In this document: piece after piece, positions 53,862-61,601 of the stretch
How positions within the stretch are numbered: the stretch's first letter is position 1
How the letters are laid out: the number at the start of each line of letters is the position of its first letter
Assembly: GCF_900142295.1 (NCBI RefSeq)
Contig: NZ_FSRL01000002.1
Span: 124,001-188,000, forward strand
Direction: 5' to 3'
Length of the DNA: 64,000 nucleotides
Origin: Vannielia litorea
GTDB lineage: Bacteria > Pseudomonadota > Alphaproteobacteria > Rhodobacterales > Rhodobacteraceae
Translations under genes and position numbers: made by a program
Notes under the pieces: generated by a model
What the model was told of the DNA's origin: nothing
The model's input: only the letters and a program-made list of their open reading frames with translations
The model's database searches: none

Positions 53862-53938
53862 ATGTTTACCTAATGGGTCGAAAAAGTTTCCCACTAAAAT
53901 GCTCAGGTAAACATAAATGTATCCCTCGATGTTTACCT
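53862..53938. repeat. Three copies of a 10-bp motif (two direct, one inverted)
   Basis: ATGTTTACCT occurs at 53862-53871 and 53929-53938, and its reverse complement AGGTAAACAT at 53905-53914. The copies are perfect. They lie in an AT-rich, gene-free stretch before the copper locus. They may be protein-binding sites or part of a recombination or replication site; no function is shown. Confidence 0.5.
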
Positions 53939-54052
53939 CTCAGGCCTCGCGCAACCCCGAAAGTTGCCCTCGGAAACCCGCCACAGGCACTTCGCCTCGA
54001 TCCACGCCGGGAGCACGGCAATCTACATCTTGTGTGCCCCAATAACGTCGCC

Positions 54053-54074
54053 GCGCGCCGGTCACCCGGCGCGC
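54053..54074 (-). terminator. Hairpin beyond the CusF-like gene
   Basis: GCGCGCCGG and CCGGCGCGC form a perfect 9-bp stem with loop TCAC, 11 bp past the stop of the leftward CusF-like gene. No T-run follows on the minus strand, so it may be a weak terminator. Confidence 0.5.
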
Positions 54075-54084
54075 AGCCGTCACG

Positions 54085-54372
54085 TCACTCGACTTCGAGC
54101 TCGGTCACAGTGAGCTTGCCGTTCACCCGATCCGCCAGGAAGCGGATCTTCGTGCCCTCGCCCAAGCCCTGCAGCATCGCTGCATCGGCGACGACGAAGA
54201 CCATCTTCATGGCGGGCATGTCGAGGTTCTCCAGCGGGCCGTGGTCGATGGTCAGCTTGTTCCACTGGCTGTCGACCTTGGTGACGGTGCCGGTGGCCAT
54301 CGGGTGATCACCCTCGGCGAAGGCGGTGGTGGCGGCGAGCACGATTGCTGCGGTGATGGATGCGAGTTTCAT
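54085..54372 (-). CDS. CusF-like periplasmic copper-binding protein
   Basis: The 95-aa protein has a signal peptide (LASITAAIVLAATTAFA) and the CusF fold with MDMPAMKM-like LDMPAMKMVF, where methionines bind Cu(I). It likely chaperones copper in the periplasm for the oxidases and pumps nearby. It is last in the leftward copper transcript order and is 20 bp from the cupredoxin gene. Confidence 0.9.
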   Translation of the reverse strand: MKLASITAAIVLAATTAFAEGDHPMATGTVTKVDSQWNKLTIDHGPLENLDMPAMKMVFVVADAAMLQGLGEGTKIRFLADRVNGKLTVTELEVE

Positions 54373-54392
54373 GTGAGGTTTCTCCGTCAGAA

Positions 54393-54875
54393 TCAGTTGA
54401 TGGTCAGGGGGCCGTGCATCCCGGCCTCGTAGTGGCCGGGCAGGAGGCAGGCGAACTCGAAGGTGCCGGCCTCGCCGAAGGTCCAGATGATCTCTGCTTC
54501 CTCGCCGGGCTCGAGCCGGACGGCGTTGGGATCGTCGTGTTCCATCTCGGGGAACTTCTCCATGAGCGCCTTGTGCTCGGCATTGGCCTCGGCGGTGTCC
54601 ATGACGAACTCGTGCACTTCCTCGCCTTCGTTGACGATGACGAGGCGGACGGTCTCGCCGGCCGAGAAGTTCAACTCTTTCTGGTCGAAAATGTAGACAT
54701 TCTCGGCGTCGTAATCCTCCGTCATGACCACCTTGACGGTGCGCGTGGCCTGGCCGTGGCCTGGCTCTCCGAGCATCATCTTGTGGCCGCCTCCGTGGGT
54801 GCCGTCGGCCATGGCCGAGAGGGGCGCCAGGGCGCTGGCCAGAACGAGGGCGAGGATTGGTCGTATGGTCTTCAT
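54393..54875 (-). CDS. Cupredoxin-family copper-binding protein
   Basis: The 160-aa protein has a signal peptide and a cupredoxin fold with VHEFVMD and a C-terminal C-x4-H-x4-M (CLLPGHYEAGM), the type 1 copper ligand cluster. It may move electrons or store copper. I chose the ATG at 54875 since AAGGAG stands eight bases before it; the ATG at 54881 is too close. It follows the first multicopper oxidase by about 30 bp. Confidence 0.88.
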   Translation of the reverse strand: MKTIRPILALVLASALAPLSAMADGTHGGGHKMMLGEPGHGQATRTVKVVMTEDYDAENVYIFDQKELNFSAGETVRLVIVNEGEEVHEFVMDTAEANAEHKALMEKFPEMEHDDPNAVRLEPGEEAEIIWTFGEAGTFEFACLLPGHYEAGMHGPLTIN

Positions 54876-54905
54876 GAGCATATCTCCTTGTTGCTGCTCT
54901 TGGGG

Positions 54906-56270
54906 TCAGCCCCGGCGGACGTGGCTGCGCGGGGGGATTTGGGTTTCAGGTCCAGTCTTGCTGGCGTGGTCCGGCAGGCCGCCAGTCCATTCCCAGGCCT
55001 GGGTGCCGGGCGGGTTCTCGAACCAGCCGGGATCGGAATAGTCGCCGGGTGCGATGCCCTCGCGGACCTTCACCACGGAGAACATGCCGCCCATCTCGAG
55101 CGGCCCGTGCGGCCCCCAGCCGGCCATCATCGGAACGGTGTTGTCGGGGATCTCCATCGACATCTCGCCCATGTCGGCCATGCCGGCAGTGCCCATCGGC
55201 ATGTAGGCGGGCTGCTGGCGCCGGATCATGCTGGTGAGGCGCCGTTTGTCGGCGCCGATGAATGTGGGGATCTCGTGGCCCATCGCGTTCATCGTGTGGT
55301 GCGACTTGTGGCAGTGAATTGCCCAGTCGCCCTCATGCACGGCGTCGAACTCATAGGCGCGCATCGCGCCCACCGGAATGTCGATGCTGACCTCCGGCCA
55401 GCGCGCGCTTTCCGGCACCCACCCGCCATCGGTGCAGGTGACCTGGAAGTCGTAACCATGCATGTGGATCGGATGGTTGGTCATCGTGAGGTTGCCGCAG
55501 CGCACGCGCACCCTGTCGCCCTTGGACACCACCAGAGGGTCGATGTCGGGGAAGATCCGGCTGTTCCAAGTCCAGAGATTGAAGTCTGTCATCTCCATAA
55601 TCCGCGGCACGGCTGTGCCCGGGTCGATGTCGTAGGCGGCGAGGAGGAAGGCGAAGTCGCGGTCGACCGGCATAAAGGCCGGATCACGCGGATGGACGAT
55701 GAACAGGCCCATCATGCCCATTGCCATCTGCACCATCTCGTCGGCGTGCGGGTGATACATGAAGGTGCCTGACTTCGTCAGATCGAACTCGTAGACGAAG
55801 GTCTTGCCGGGAGGGATGCCGGGGTGGGAAAGGCCGCCGACGCCGTCCATCCCGGACGGCAGGATCAGCCCGTGCCAGTGCACGCTGGTGTGCTCGGGCA
55901 GGCGGTTGGTGACGTAGATCCGCACACGCTCACCTTCGACCGCCTCGATGGTGGGTCCGGTGGACTGGCCGTTGTAGCCCCATAGCCTGGCAATCATGCC
56001 ATCTGCCATGATCCGCTCGACGGGCTCCGCGACGAGGTGAAACTCCTTCACGTCACCGTTCATCCGCCACGGCAGCGACCAGCCGTTAAGGGTGACAACC
56101 GGGTTGTAGTCAAACCGATCCGTCGGCCGTGGCGGGACCTGGGTGTAGGGGCTGTCGGTGAAGGCGGCCTCAGGAAGGTCGCGGAAGCGCGTTTCGGCGT
56201 TTCCCGCCTTGGCAAGGATGGCGCCTGCGCCTGCGGTCAGGCCCGCCCCGAGAAGCTGTCTGCGGTTCAT
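54906..56270 (-). CDS. Multicopper oxidase (copper-resistance type)
   Basis: The 454-aa protein starts with a Tat signal (NRRQLLGAG). It has three cupredoxin regions with ligand blocks SVHWHGLILP, MYHPHADE, HPIHMHGYDFQV and the type 1 set HCHKSHHTM. Met-rich parts at the end (GMADMGEMSMEI) fit a copper-resistance oxidase of the CueO/CopA group. It oxidises Cu(I) to the less toxic Cu(II). Its ATG overlaps the TolC-family stop. Confidence 0.93.
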   Translation of the reverse strand: MNRRQLLGAGLTAGAGAILAKAGNAETRFRDLPEAAFTDSPYTQVPPRPTDRFDYNPVVTLNGWSLPWRMNGDVKEFHLVAEPVERIMADGMIARLWGYNGQSTGPTIEAVEGERVRIYVTNRLPEHTSVHWHGLILPSGMDGVGGLSHPGIPPGKTFVYEFDLTKSGTFMYHPHADEMVQMAMGMMGLFIVHPRDPAFMPVDRDFAFLLAAYDIDPGTAVPRIMEMTDFNLWTWNSRIFPDIDPLVVSKGDRVRVRCGNLTMTNHPIHMHGYDFQVTCTDGGWVPESARWPEVSIDIPVGAMRAYEFDAVHEGDWAIHCHKSHHTMNAMGHEIPTFIGADKRRLTSMIRRQQPAYMPMGTAGMADMGEMSMEIPDNTVPMMAGWGPHGPLEMGGMFSVVKVREGIAPGDYSDPGWFENPPGTQAWEWTGGLPDHASKTGPETQIPPRSHVRRG

Positions 56271-57682
56271 TCTTCTTCTCCTTCTTCATCACCACCTGCG
56301 CCGGGGGCGCTGCCCCAGATCGCGGCGGTCACTTCGGTTTCGGCGAGCCAGTAGTCGCGCTTCGCCTCTGCGGCGCCGAGCTGCGCCTCAAGTCCGTCTC
56401 GCGCGTCTTCCAGAAGCTCAAAGGTGGAGGAGATCATGCCGTTGTAGGCCTTGAGTGCCTCCGTATCGATGGTGCGGCGGAGCGGCAGGACAGCATCGCG
56501 CCAGTGCCGTGCCACGGCGTGCTTGCCGGTGACCGCCATATGAGCCATTCGTGCGTCGGCCCGGGCATCTGTGGCGGTCTGGGCGAGGCTGTTGGCTGCC
56601 TTGAGATAGGTCAGCGCGCCGCGCCGCGAGGTAAGCTTGGAGGTGTCGTAGAGCGGGATCTCGAATTCGACTTCGAGCACCGGGCTCACCTCGGTCTCGC
56701 CGCCGCCACGCTCCACTTCGGCGCCTGCCATGATGGCCACATCCGACACCGCCTTGGTCTGGCCCTTCAGGCGGTAATCTGCGGCGATGGCCTCCAGCTC
56801 GAGGCGGCCGGAGGCCAGGTCGAGCCGGTTCTGCAGAGCGAGGCGCTCGATGTCGTTGCGCGAGCGCGGGCTGCCCGGCAGGCCGGGAAGGGCGTCAGGG
56901 ACGTAGAAGGTGACCTGCCCAAGCGACACACCCATCAGTCGCGCGAGGCGCTCCTTGGCGAGTTGCGCCTCGAGCCGCGCGTCGGCCAGTTCGGCGGCGA
57001 TCTCGGCGGTGAACGCATGTTCGCGCGCCTGATCGGCGGCACCGAGCGCGCCGGTGCGCCCAAGTTCCGAGGCCAGCTCGGAGGCGGCATTGGCCGCGTT
57101 CTGGGTGCGGGCCGTCAGACTGGCGGCCTCGAAGGCTGCGACTGCCTCGATCCAGGCGCGCCGGGTTTCGACGGCGAGGGCGATGGTCTCGCCGGCGGCC
57201 GCGAGCTGGGCTTGCCGAAAGTGCAACCCGGCGACCTTGGTGCGCGGCTTTGCCGTCACGGCATCGAGCACTGCGGTGAGCAGGGCGGCCTCAAGTGTCC
57301 GGGTCACGTCTCCAGCCAGGCCGGATACGGAAACGCCCACGCTCGGGACCGGCCCGAGAGCAGTTTCCCATACATCAGCAGCCGCGAGCCCCAGCTCGGC
57401 GTAGGAAGCCTGAAGCCCCCGATTGTTCAACAGCGCCACCTTGACGGCCGTTTCCGCGCTGATGGTCTTGCCGGACAGGAGGCCCTTGCTCTGCGCCTCG
57501 GCAGCGGCGATCTCGGCAGCGCTCAGCTGCCAGGCCGGGGTGCCGATGTTGGCCTTCCCCGCCTGGGCCTGCACGGCGGCAAACCCTGCCCTGGGCGCGC
57601 TGACGCGCCCGATGGTGGCCGTGTCGGCGCAGGCCGCTAGCAGCCCGAGCACCGCAACGGGTGCAATCACTCTCACTTTCAT
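56267..57682 (-). CDS. TolC/CusC-like outer-membrane efflux protein
   Basis: The 471-aa protein has a lipoprotein-type signal (VAVLGLLAACADTATIG) and the two long helical repeats of the outer membrane factor family. It should form the outer-membrane exit for metal export. The inner-membrane and membrane-fusion parts (CusA and CusB) are not in the window; they may lie elsewhere. An ATGA overlap joins it to the oxidase. Confidence 0.9.
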   Translation of the reverse strand: MKVRVIAPVAVLGLLAACADTATIGRVSAPRAGFAAVQAQAGKANIGTPAWQLSAAEIAAAEAQSKGLLSGKTISAETAVKVALLNNRGLQASYAELGLAAADVWETALGPVPSVGVSVSGLAGDVTRTLEAALLTAVLDAVTAKPRTKVAGLHFRQAQLAAAGETIALAVETRRAWIEAVAAFEAASLTARTQNAANAASELASELGRTGALGAADQAREHAFTAEIAAELADARLEAQLAKERLARLMGVSLGQVTFYVPDALPGLPGSPRSRNDIERLALQNRLDLASGRLELEAIAADYRLKGQTKAVSDVAIMAGAEVERGGGETEVSPVLEVEFEIPLYDTSKLTSRRGALTYLKAANSLAQTATDARADARMAHMAVTGKHAVARHWRDAVLPLRRTIDTEALKAYNGMISSTFELLEDARDGLEAQLGAAEAKRDYWLAETEVTAAIWGSAPGAGGDEEGEEE

Positions 57683-57684
57683 GT

Positions 57685-57888
57685 TCAGTTCCCCGTCTGT
57701 GCGTCGTTGACGCCGCGCCAGTCTTCAGGCGGGCGGACCCGGTAGCCTGCCCAGCCGACTGTGGGGCCGGAAGGAGCGGGGGTGGTGACAGCGGTCGAGC
57801 CTGTCAGCTCGGCGCCTGCGGGTAGGGGCTCAAGCGGCGCACAGGCCGCAAGAGCGAGCGGCACGAGGGCCGCGAAGGACTTTTTCAT
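57685..57888 (-). CDS. Small lipoprotein of the copper locus
   Basis: This 67-aa protein has a lipoprotein signal (LAALAACAPLEPL) with the lipobox L-A-A-C and a short Pro/Gly-rich mature part. It begins two bases upstream of the TolC-family gene in the same direction. No family is recognised. It may be a copper-locus envelope factor. Confidence 0.7.
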   Translation of the reverse strand: MKKSFAALVPLALAACAPLEPLPAGAELTGSTAVTTPAPSGPTVGWAGYRVRPPEDWRGVNDAQTGN

Positions 57889-57912
57889 GGATGGTATTTC
57901 CGCGCTTGTTTG

Positions 57913-57961
57913 TGATCATTCGGGCCGCTTCCTTGAGCCGGCCCATGACAGGGAATGATCA
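57913..57961 (-). promoter_or_regulatory. Long hairpin between two copper-locus genes
   Basis: TGATCATTC (57913-57921) pairs perfectly with GAATGATCA (57953-57961), and an inner GGGCCG/CGGCCC stem lies within. The element overlaps the stop codon of the upstream gene and lies 25 bp before the lipoprotein start. It may be a terminator, attenuator or RNA-stability element that sets downstream expression. Confidence 0.5.
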
Positions 57962-58339
57962 GGTGCGCGGTGGCCTGCGGAGCCCTTCTGGTGCGGATTG
58001 ATCCACCAGTGAACCGGTAGGCACTGCCTGCTCGGTGCCGAGGAGGGTTAGCGATGCGGTCGCGCTGTGCTGAACGACGGACACGCCCACCACGCAGGAG
58101 TGGCTGGCGCAATGCCCCTCGGGGTGCGTGTGCGTGCTGCCGGAAGTGTCCGCGGCTTCTGTGTGGGCGGTATCACCGCGGGACGCGCCATGGCCGTGCG
58201 CCTCCGCGCTCACCTGGATAGAGGCATCCGGCGTATCACAGGCGATCATCACAGTGGCATTGGCCGGTGTCAGGAGGACTGACATCGCGACAAGAGCCAC
58301 GAGGCAAGCTGCCAGAAATGTCCGCGCCAAATCGTTCAT
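57959..58339 (-). CDS. Exported His/Cys-rich small protein (copy 1)
   Basis: The 126-aa protein has a signal peptide (FLAACLVALVAMSVLLTPANA). The mature part is His-rich with HGHGAS, HTEAADTSGSTHTHPEGHC and CASHSC. Histidine and cysteine clusters suggest metal binding. It resembles the gene at 60854-61165 in size, layout and C-terminal basic/proline ending. The start at 58339 has AAGG seven bases before it; 58345 is an alternative. Confidence 0.6.
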   Translation of the reverse strand: MNDLARTFLAACLVALVAMSVLLTPANATVMIACDTPDASIQVSAEAHGHGASRGDTAHTEAADTSGSTHTHPEGHCASHSCVVGVSVVQHSATASLTLLGTEQAVPTGSLVDQSAPEGLRRPPRT

Positions 58340-58470
58340 ACCCATGCCATACCTTCGCACCCTATTACCGACAACTCTCAATCCCGTGAGCGGCCACAAC
58401 AGGCCGCAAAGGTGCAAAAAAAAGCGACAAATTTCATCGACGCAGTTGCGCGGCCACAGGGAACCACCGC

Positions 58471-58905
58471 TCACTCTCTGTAGACCTCGTGGCACCCGCT
58501 GCAGGCTGCCGAGACGGCCTTCATCGCAGGTCGAAGGTCCGCAGGAGCAGAGATGCTACCTGACAGCTCGGCTGTGCTCCGTTCCAGCCCCAGAGCCTGC
58601 TGCTCGAAATCATCGAACTCTTCCCAGACCAACGGCAATGTCTCCGACTTCGGATCCTGCGCTTCGGTCTCGAAGAGCGCAGGAATCGACTCCGCTTCAT
58701 CCGAGATGGCCTGGAGTGCGGCATTTGCGGCCGCTGCGTCGAACGCGGCCTCGCCCTTCATCATCCGGCCGATGACCTTCACTTGATCGGCGAGAGCGGT
58801 CATCCCCTCCATCCGGGCAAGCACGTCCTTGTTCTTCACCCCGCCGTGGGCCAGCGCGGTGGTTCCAATGGCGATCAGGGCGATCGCGATCTTGTATGTC
58901 TGCAT
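58471..58905 (-). CDS. Cytochrome c' (class II c-type cytochrome)
   Basis: The 144-aa protein has a signal peptide (IALIAIGTTALA), a four-helix-bundle length, and the single heme motif C-S-G-C-H at the C-terminus (ACSGCHEVYR), the signature of class II cytochromes c'. These bind NO or act in electron transfer. It lies 39 bp downstream of the second multicopper oxidase in the same direction. Confidence 0.9.
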   Translation of the reverse strand: MQTYKIAIALIAIGTTALAHGGVKNKDVLARMEGMTALADQVKVIGRMMKGEAAFDAAAANAALQAISDEAESIPALFETEAQDPKSETLPLVWEEFDDFEQQALGLERSTAELSGSISAPADLRPAMKAVSAACSGCHEVYRE

Positions 58906-58944
58906 CCTGTTGTCCTTCTGCTTGATTGCGTGTGGGTTGCGATC

Positions 58945-60339
58945 TCAGACGACCTCGATCCAGGTGGTCATCCCCGAGGCGGCGTGATCGAGCATGTGGC
59001 AGTGGAACAGCCACTTGCCGGGGTTGTCGGCGGTGAAGGCAATGTCGAGCGGTTGGTCGGGCAGGCTGAGCACCGTATCCCGCATCGGACCGAAGCCGCC
59101 GCCCTGCCGCACCTCGCGAAAGTGCATGCCATGCAGGTGCATCGCATGCGGGAAAGCGGTGTCGTTGGTGATCTTCATCCGCACCGTCGCGCCGCGCGAC
59201 AGGCTGGCGAAGGGGCGTTCGGCCATGCCGACCTGACCGGCGAGTGACCAGAACTGACCGCGCCGCACGAGGTCGCGAAACCCGAGGTCGGCGCCTTCGA
59301 AGCGCGCACTGCGAAGCCCGCCCATGGCCCCGCCCGCCATGGGCATGTCGAGCACTTGCGCTTCTGCCAGGTTGGGCAGCTCCATTCCGGGGTTGGGTGG
59401 AAGCGCGGACGGAGCAGGACGCCGGGTGGTAGCGGAAGCGCCAACGACGGGGAAGAACGCCTGAGCGCGCCAGCTCTCGTCATCGTCAATCCGGAGAAGA
59501 ATCGCCGTCTCCCCGACGCCCGCTGTGACATCGACGATGAGGTCGATCCGTTGCGCCGGGGCGAGGACAAGCTCACCGGTGACCGGCTCGGGTTCAGTCA
59601 AGGGCATGCCGTCCAGCGCAACGGTCCAGCCGGTCAACCCCTCGAGCCGCAACCCGAATATGCGCGCCGTGGCGCCGTTGATGAGACGCAGGCGGATCCG
59701 TTCGTTCTGTCGCACTTCGGCGGAAAAATCGAAGCGCCCGTTGGTGCCGATCAGGTTGCCGAACCGGCCGCCATGGCTGCGCAGCATCGGATGGTCGAAC
59801 GGCTCCTGGAAGGCCCCTGTCTCGGGGTTCAGTAGCCAGTCCGCGAGCAGCAGCACCTCATCGCGGTCGATGTCGGGAGGCGTCGCCTCGTCCACGATCA
59901 AAGCGCCAGCGAGGCCGCGGGTGACCTGTTCGCTGGAGTTGGTGTGAGCGTGATACCAGTAGGTGCCCGCATCTGGCAGGTCGAAGGCGTAATCGAACTG
60001 TCCACCGGGTGGCACCGCCTCCTGCGTGAGCCCGGCGACGCCGTCCATCGTGTTGTCGATTCTGATGCCGTGCCAATGGATCGATGTCGGCACAGGAAGG
60101 CGGTTTTCGAGCCGCCGCACAAGGCGGCTCCCCTGGGGCTGTCGCAGCACCGGACCCGGAAGCTGGCCATCGTAGGTCCAGGCCTGGGTTGGGCCATAGC
60201 CCTCCGGCGCGAGTTGCAGCTCAGTGACCTCGGTGCTGAGCACCTCCGGCCCGGCAGCACGTGCCGGAGTGGCCACGGCCATGCCTGCGCCTGCGATCGC
60301 GGCGCAGAAGCTGCGGCGGGTCATCTTGTGCTTGCGCAT
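58945..60339 (-). CDS. Multicopper oxidase, second type
   Basis: The 464-aa protein has a Tat signal (TRRSFCAAIAGAG). Oxidase blocks are TSIHWHGIRI, WYHAHTNSSEQ, HAMHLHGMHF and LFHCHMLDHAASGM. It differs from the oxidase at 54906 in ligand spacing and lacks the methionine-rich tail. Its ATG follows the stop of a cytochrome c gene by one base, suggesting a cytochrome-c/oxidase electron pair. Copper oxidation is inferred. Confidence 0.92.
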   Translation of the reverse strand: MRKHKMTRRSFCAAIAGAGMAVATPARAAGPEVLSTEVTELQLAPEGYGPTQAWTYDGQLPGPVLRQPQGSRLVRRLENRLPVPTSIHWHGIRIDNTMDGVAGLTQEAVPPGGQFDYAFDLPDAGTYWYHAHTNSSEQVTRGLAGALIVDEATPPDIDRDEVLLLADWLLNPETGAFQEPFDHPMLRSHGGRFGNLIGTNGRFDFSAEVRQNERIRLRLINGATARIFGLRLEGLTGWTVALDGMPLTEPEPVTGELVLAPAQRIDLIVDVTAGVGETAILLRIDDDESWRAQAFFPVVGASATTRRPAPSALPPNPGMELPNLAEAQVLDMPMAGGAMGGLRSARFEGADLGFRDLVRRGQFWSLAGQVGMAERPFASLSRGATVRMKITNDTAFPHAMHLHGMHFREVRQGGGFGPMRDTVLSLPDQPLDIAFTADNPGKWLFHCHMLDHAASGMTTWIEVV

Positions 60340-60340
60340 G

Positions 60341-60775
60341 TCACTCGATCCCGTTGGCACGTTGCAGCTCGCGCACATAGGCCACGATCGAGAGCACATC
60401 AGCCCGGGTCAGCCCCTGCTGCATCGGCATGTCACCGAACGGCCAATGGTGGGCCCGGACGCCCTGCTGCACCGCGATGACGAAGGCCATGTCGCCATGG
60501 TGAGACGGCTCGTAGATCTTGTGCACAAGAGGCGGCCCAGAGCCCATCTTCCCAGACGCATTTTCACCATGGCAGGCCGCGCACGTCGCATCGAAGGCCC
60601 GTTTGCCCTGTGCGGCCTTGGGCGACAACTCGGCGGGCACTGCAACTTCGACGATGGCAGCGCCTGACGCGGGCTCGGCACGGTAGGCGGTGTCGTCCTC
60701 GCCCAACGCGAGCAGATACCACAGGCTACCTGCAACTACGGCGGCTGCAGCCGCAACCGGGAGGAGTTTGTTCAT
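60341..60775 (-). CDS. Class I cytochrome c coupled to a multicopper oxidase
   Basis: The 144-aa protein has an N-terminal anchor or signal segment (LLPVAAAAAVVAGSLWYLLAL) and one heme motif C-A-A-C-H (ATCAACHGENASG). A methionine ligand is likely in WPFGDMPMQQG. It sits one base before the multicopper oxidase. It may deliver or take electrons for the oxidase at the membrane surface. Confidence 0.9.
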   Translation of the reverse strand: MNKLLPVAAAAAVVAGSLWYLLALGEDDTAYRAEPASGAAIVEVAVPAELSPKAAQGKRAFDATCAACHGENASGKMGSGPPLVHKIYEPSHHGDMAFVIAVQQGVRAHHWPFGDMPMQQGLTRADVLSIVAYVRELQRANGIE

Positions 60776-60792
60776 ATTTGATATCCTGAAGG

Positions 60793-60811
60793 GCGCGATT
60801 TTTCATCGCGC
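60793..60811 (-). other. Hairpin before the cytochrome c gene
   Basis: GCGCGAT and ATCGCGC form a 7-bp stem with loop TTTTC in the 78-bp gap between two copper-locus genes. It could end the upstream message or shape the cytochrome gene leader. Confidence 0.4.
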
Positions 60812-60853
60812 AGTAACGCTGTGCAGGTCGAAATGGCCTGCTTTGCAGTTTTG

Positions 60854-61165
60854 TCAGGATTGGAGGCGGGGTGGCGGGAGATCCGTCTGAGGCGCGTGCG
60901 AAGGTGCCGTGACGCTGTCGGTCACTCGACCGGTCGACCCGGCGAGCTGCATGGGGGTCGGCGCTGCTGTCGAGCCCGTCAGATTGGCGGTGACTCCGTG
61001 GCTGCCATGATGGCATTGATGCTCGCCGCTGCCTTTGACGTCGGCCGACAGCCAAGCGCAGTCAGCGCACTCAACCCCATGTGCCATGTCGTGCGCATCG
61101 GCCGGGCTCGGCAGAGCCACGAGGCCCACCACCATCAGTGCCAACGCGATCAGGAAATGCCGCAC
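60854..61165 (-). CDS. Exported His/Cys-rich small protein (copy 2)
   Basis: The 103-aa protein starts from a GTG at 61165 that follows GGAGG. It has a signal peptide (FLIALALMVVGLVALPSPADA), then HDMAHGVECADCAW and HQCHHGSHG, then a Pro-rich basic tail. Cys and His clusters suggest metal binding. Its length, signal and tail resemble copy 1 at 57959. It lies upstream of the cytochrome c gene in the same direction. Confidence 0.65.
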   Translation of the reverse strand: MRHFLIALALMVVGLVALPSPADAHDMAHGVECADCAWLSADVKGSGEHQCHHGSHGVTANLTGSTAAPTPMQLAGSTGRVTDSVTAPSHAPQTDLPPPRLQS

Positions 61166-61258
61166 GAAGTTGCCTCCTTCAGGGCTGGTATCATGCGGGC
61201 CGTGCACGCTCGGGTCAACCTTTGCTGAGGTATGAGCGCAGACGAGGTCGGGTAGACG

Positions 61259-61579
61259 GTGAACCGATCCATTCGAGTCGACGTTAGGCTGTCGATGTAT
61301 CGCAGCAACGCCGCCAACATCGCGACTTTCGCCGGAGCGGCGAGCGTCTTTGCGCTGTCGCTCTGGCTGGTCCGGTCGCAGACGACCGTCGACGATGTCA
61401 GCTTCATGCGTGCAATGATCCCGCACCACTCGATTGCCATCATGACCTCCGGCCGCGCCAATCTCTTCGATCCGCGTGTTCGAGAGCTGGCCGACGGCAT
61501 CATCGAGGCGCAGGAGCGGGAGATCGCAGAGATGAAGGCGATGCAAGAGGATCTGGAGGGCGAGCAGGCGGGGGAGTGA
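61259..61579 (+). CDS. Truncated DUF305 protein
   Basis: The 106-aa frame matches the C-terminal part of DUF305 membrane proteins: a TM helix (NIATFAGAASVFALSLWLV), then MRAMIPHHSIAIMTSGRA, and the acidic EAQEREIAEMKAM. DUF305 proteins usually carry two more N-terminal helices, which are missing. The GTG at 61259 starts the frame; residues before MYRS are unlike the family. It is likely a 5'-deleted gene. DUF305 proteins occur in copper loci. Confidence 0.65.
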   Translation: MNRSIRVDVRLSMYRSNAANIATFAGAASVFALSLWLVRSQTTVDDVSFMRAMIPHHSIAIMTSGRANLFDPRVRELADGIIEAQEREIAEMKAMQEDLEGEQAGE

Positions 61580-61601
61580 CCGCCGCCTGCCGCAGGGCTT
61601 G

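Larger units (their letters stand above)
53324..54052. other. Long gene-free stretch at the island centre
   Basis: About 730 bp without an intact gene, between the mod::res fusion and the copper locus. It contains the second 91-bp repeat (53475-53565), an AT-rich section from about 53600 to 53900, and three copies of a 10-bp motif at 53862-53938. Frames here look like chance. Confidence 0.5.

Noticed and set aside
53862..53938. Possible CRISPR array
   Set aside because: Only three 10-bp copies in mixed orientation with unequal spacing, and no cas genes in the window.
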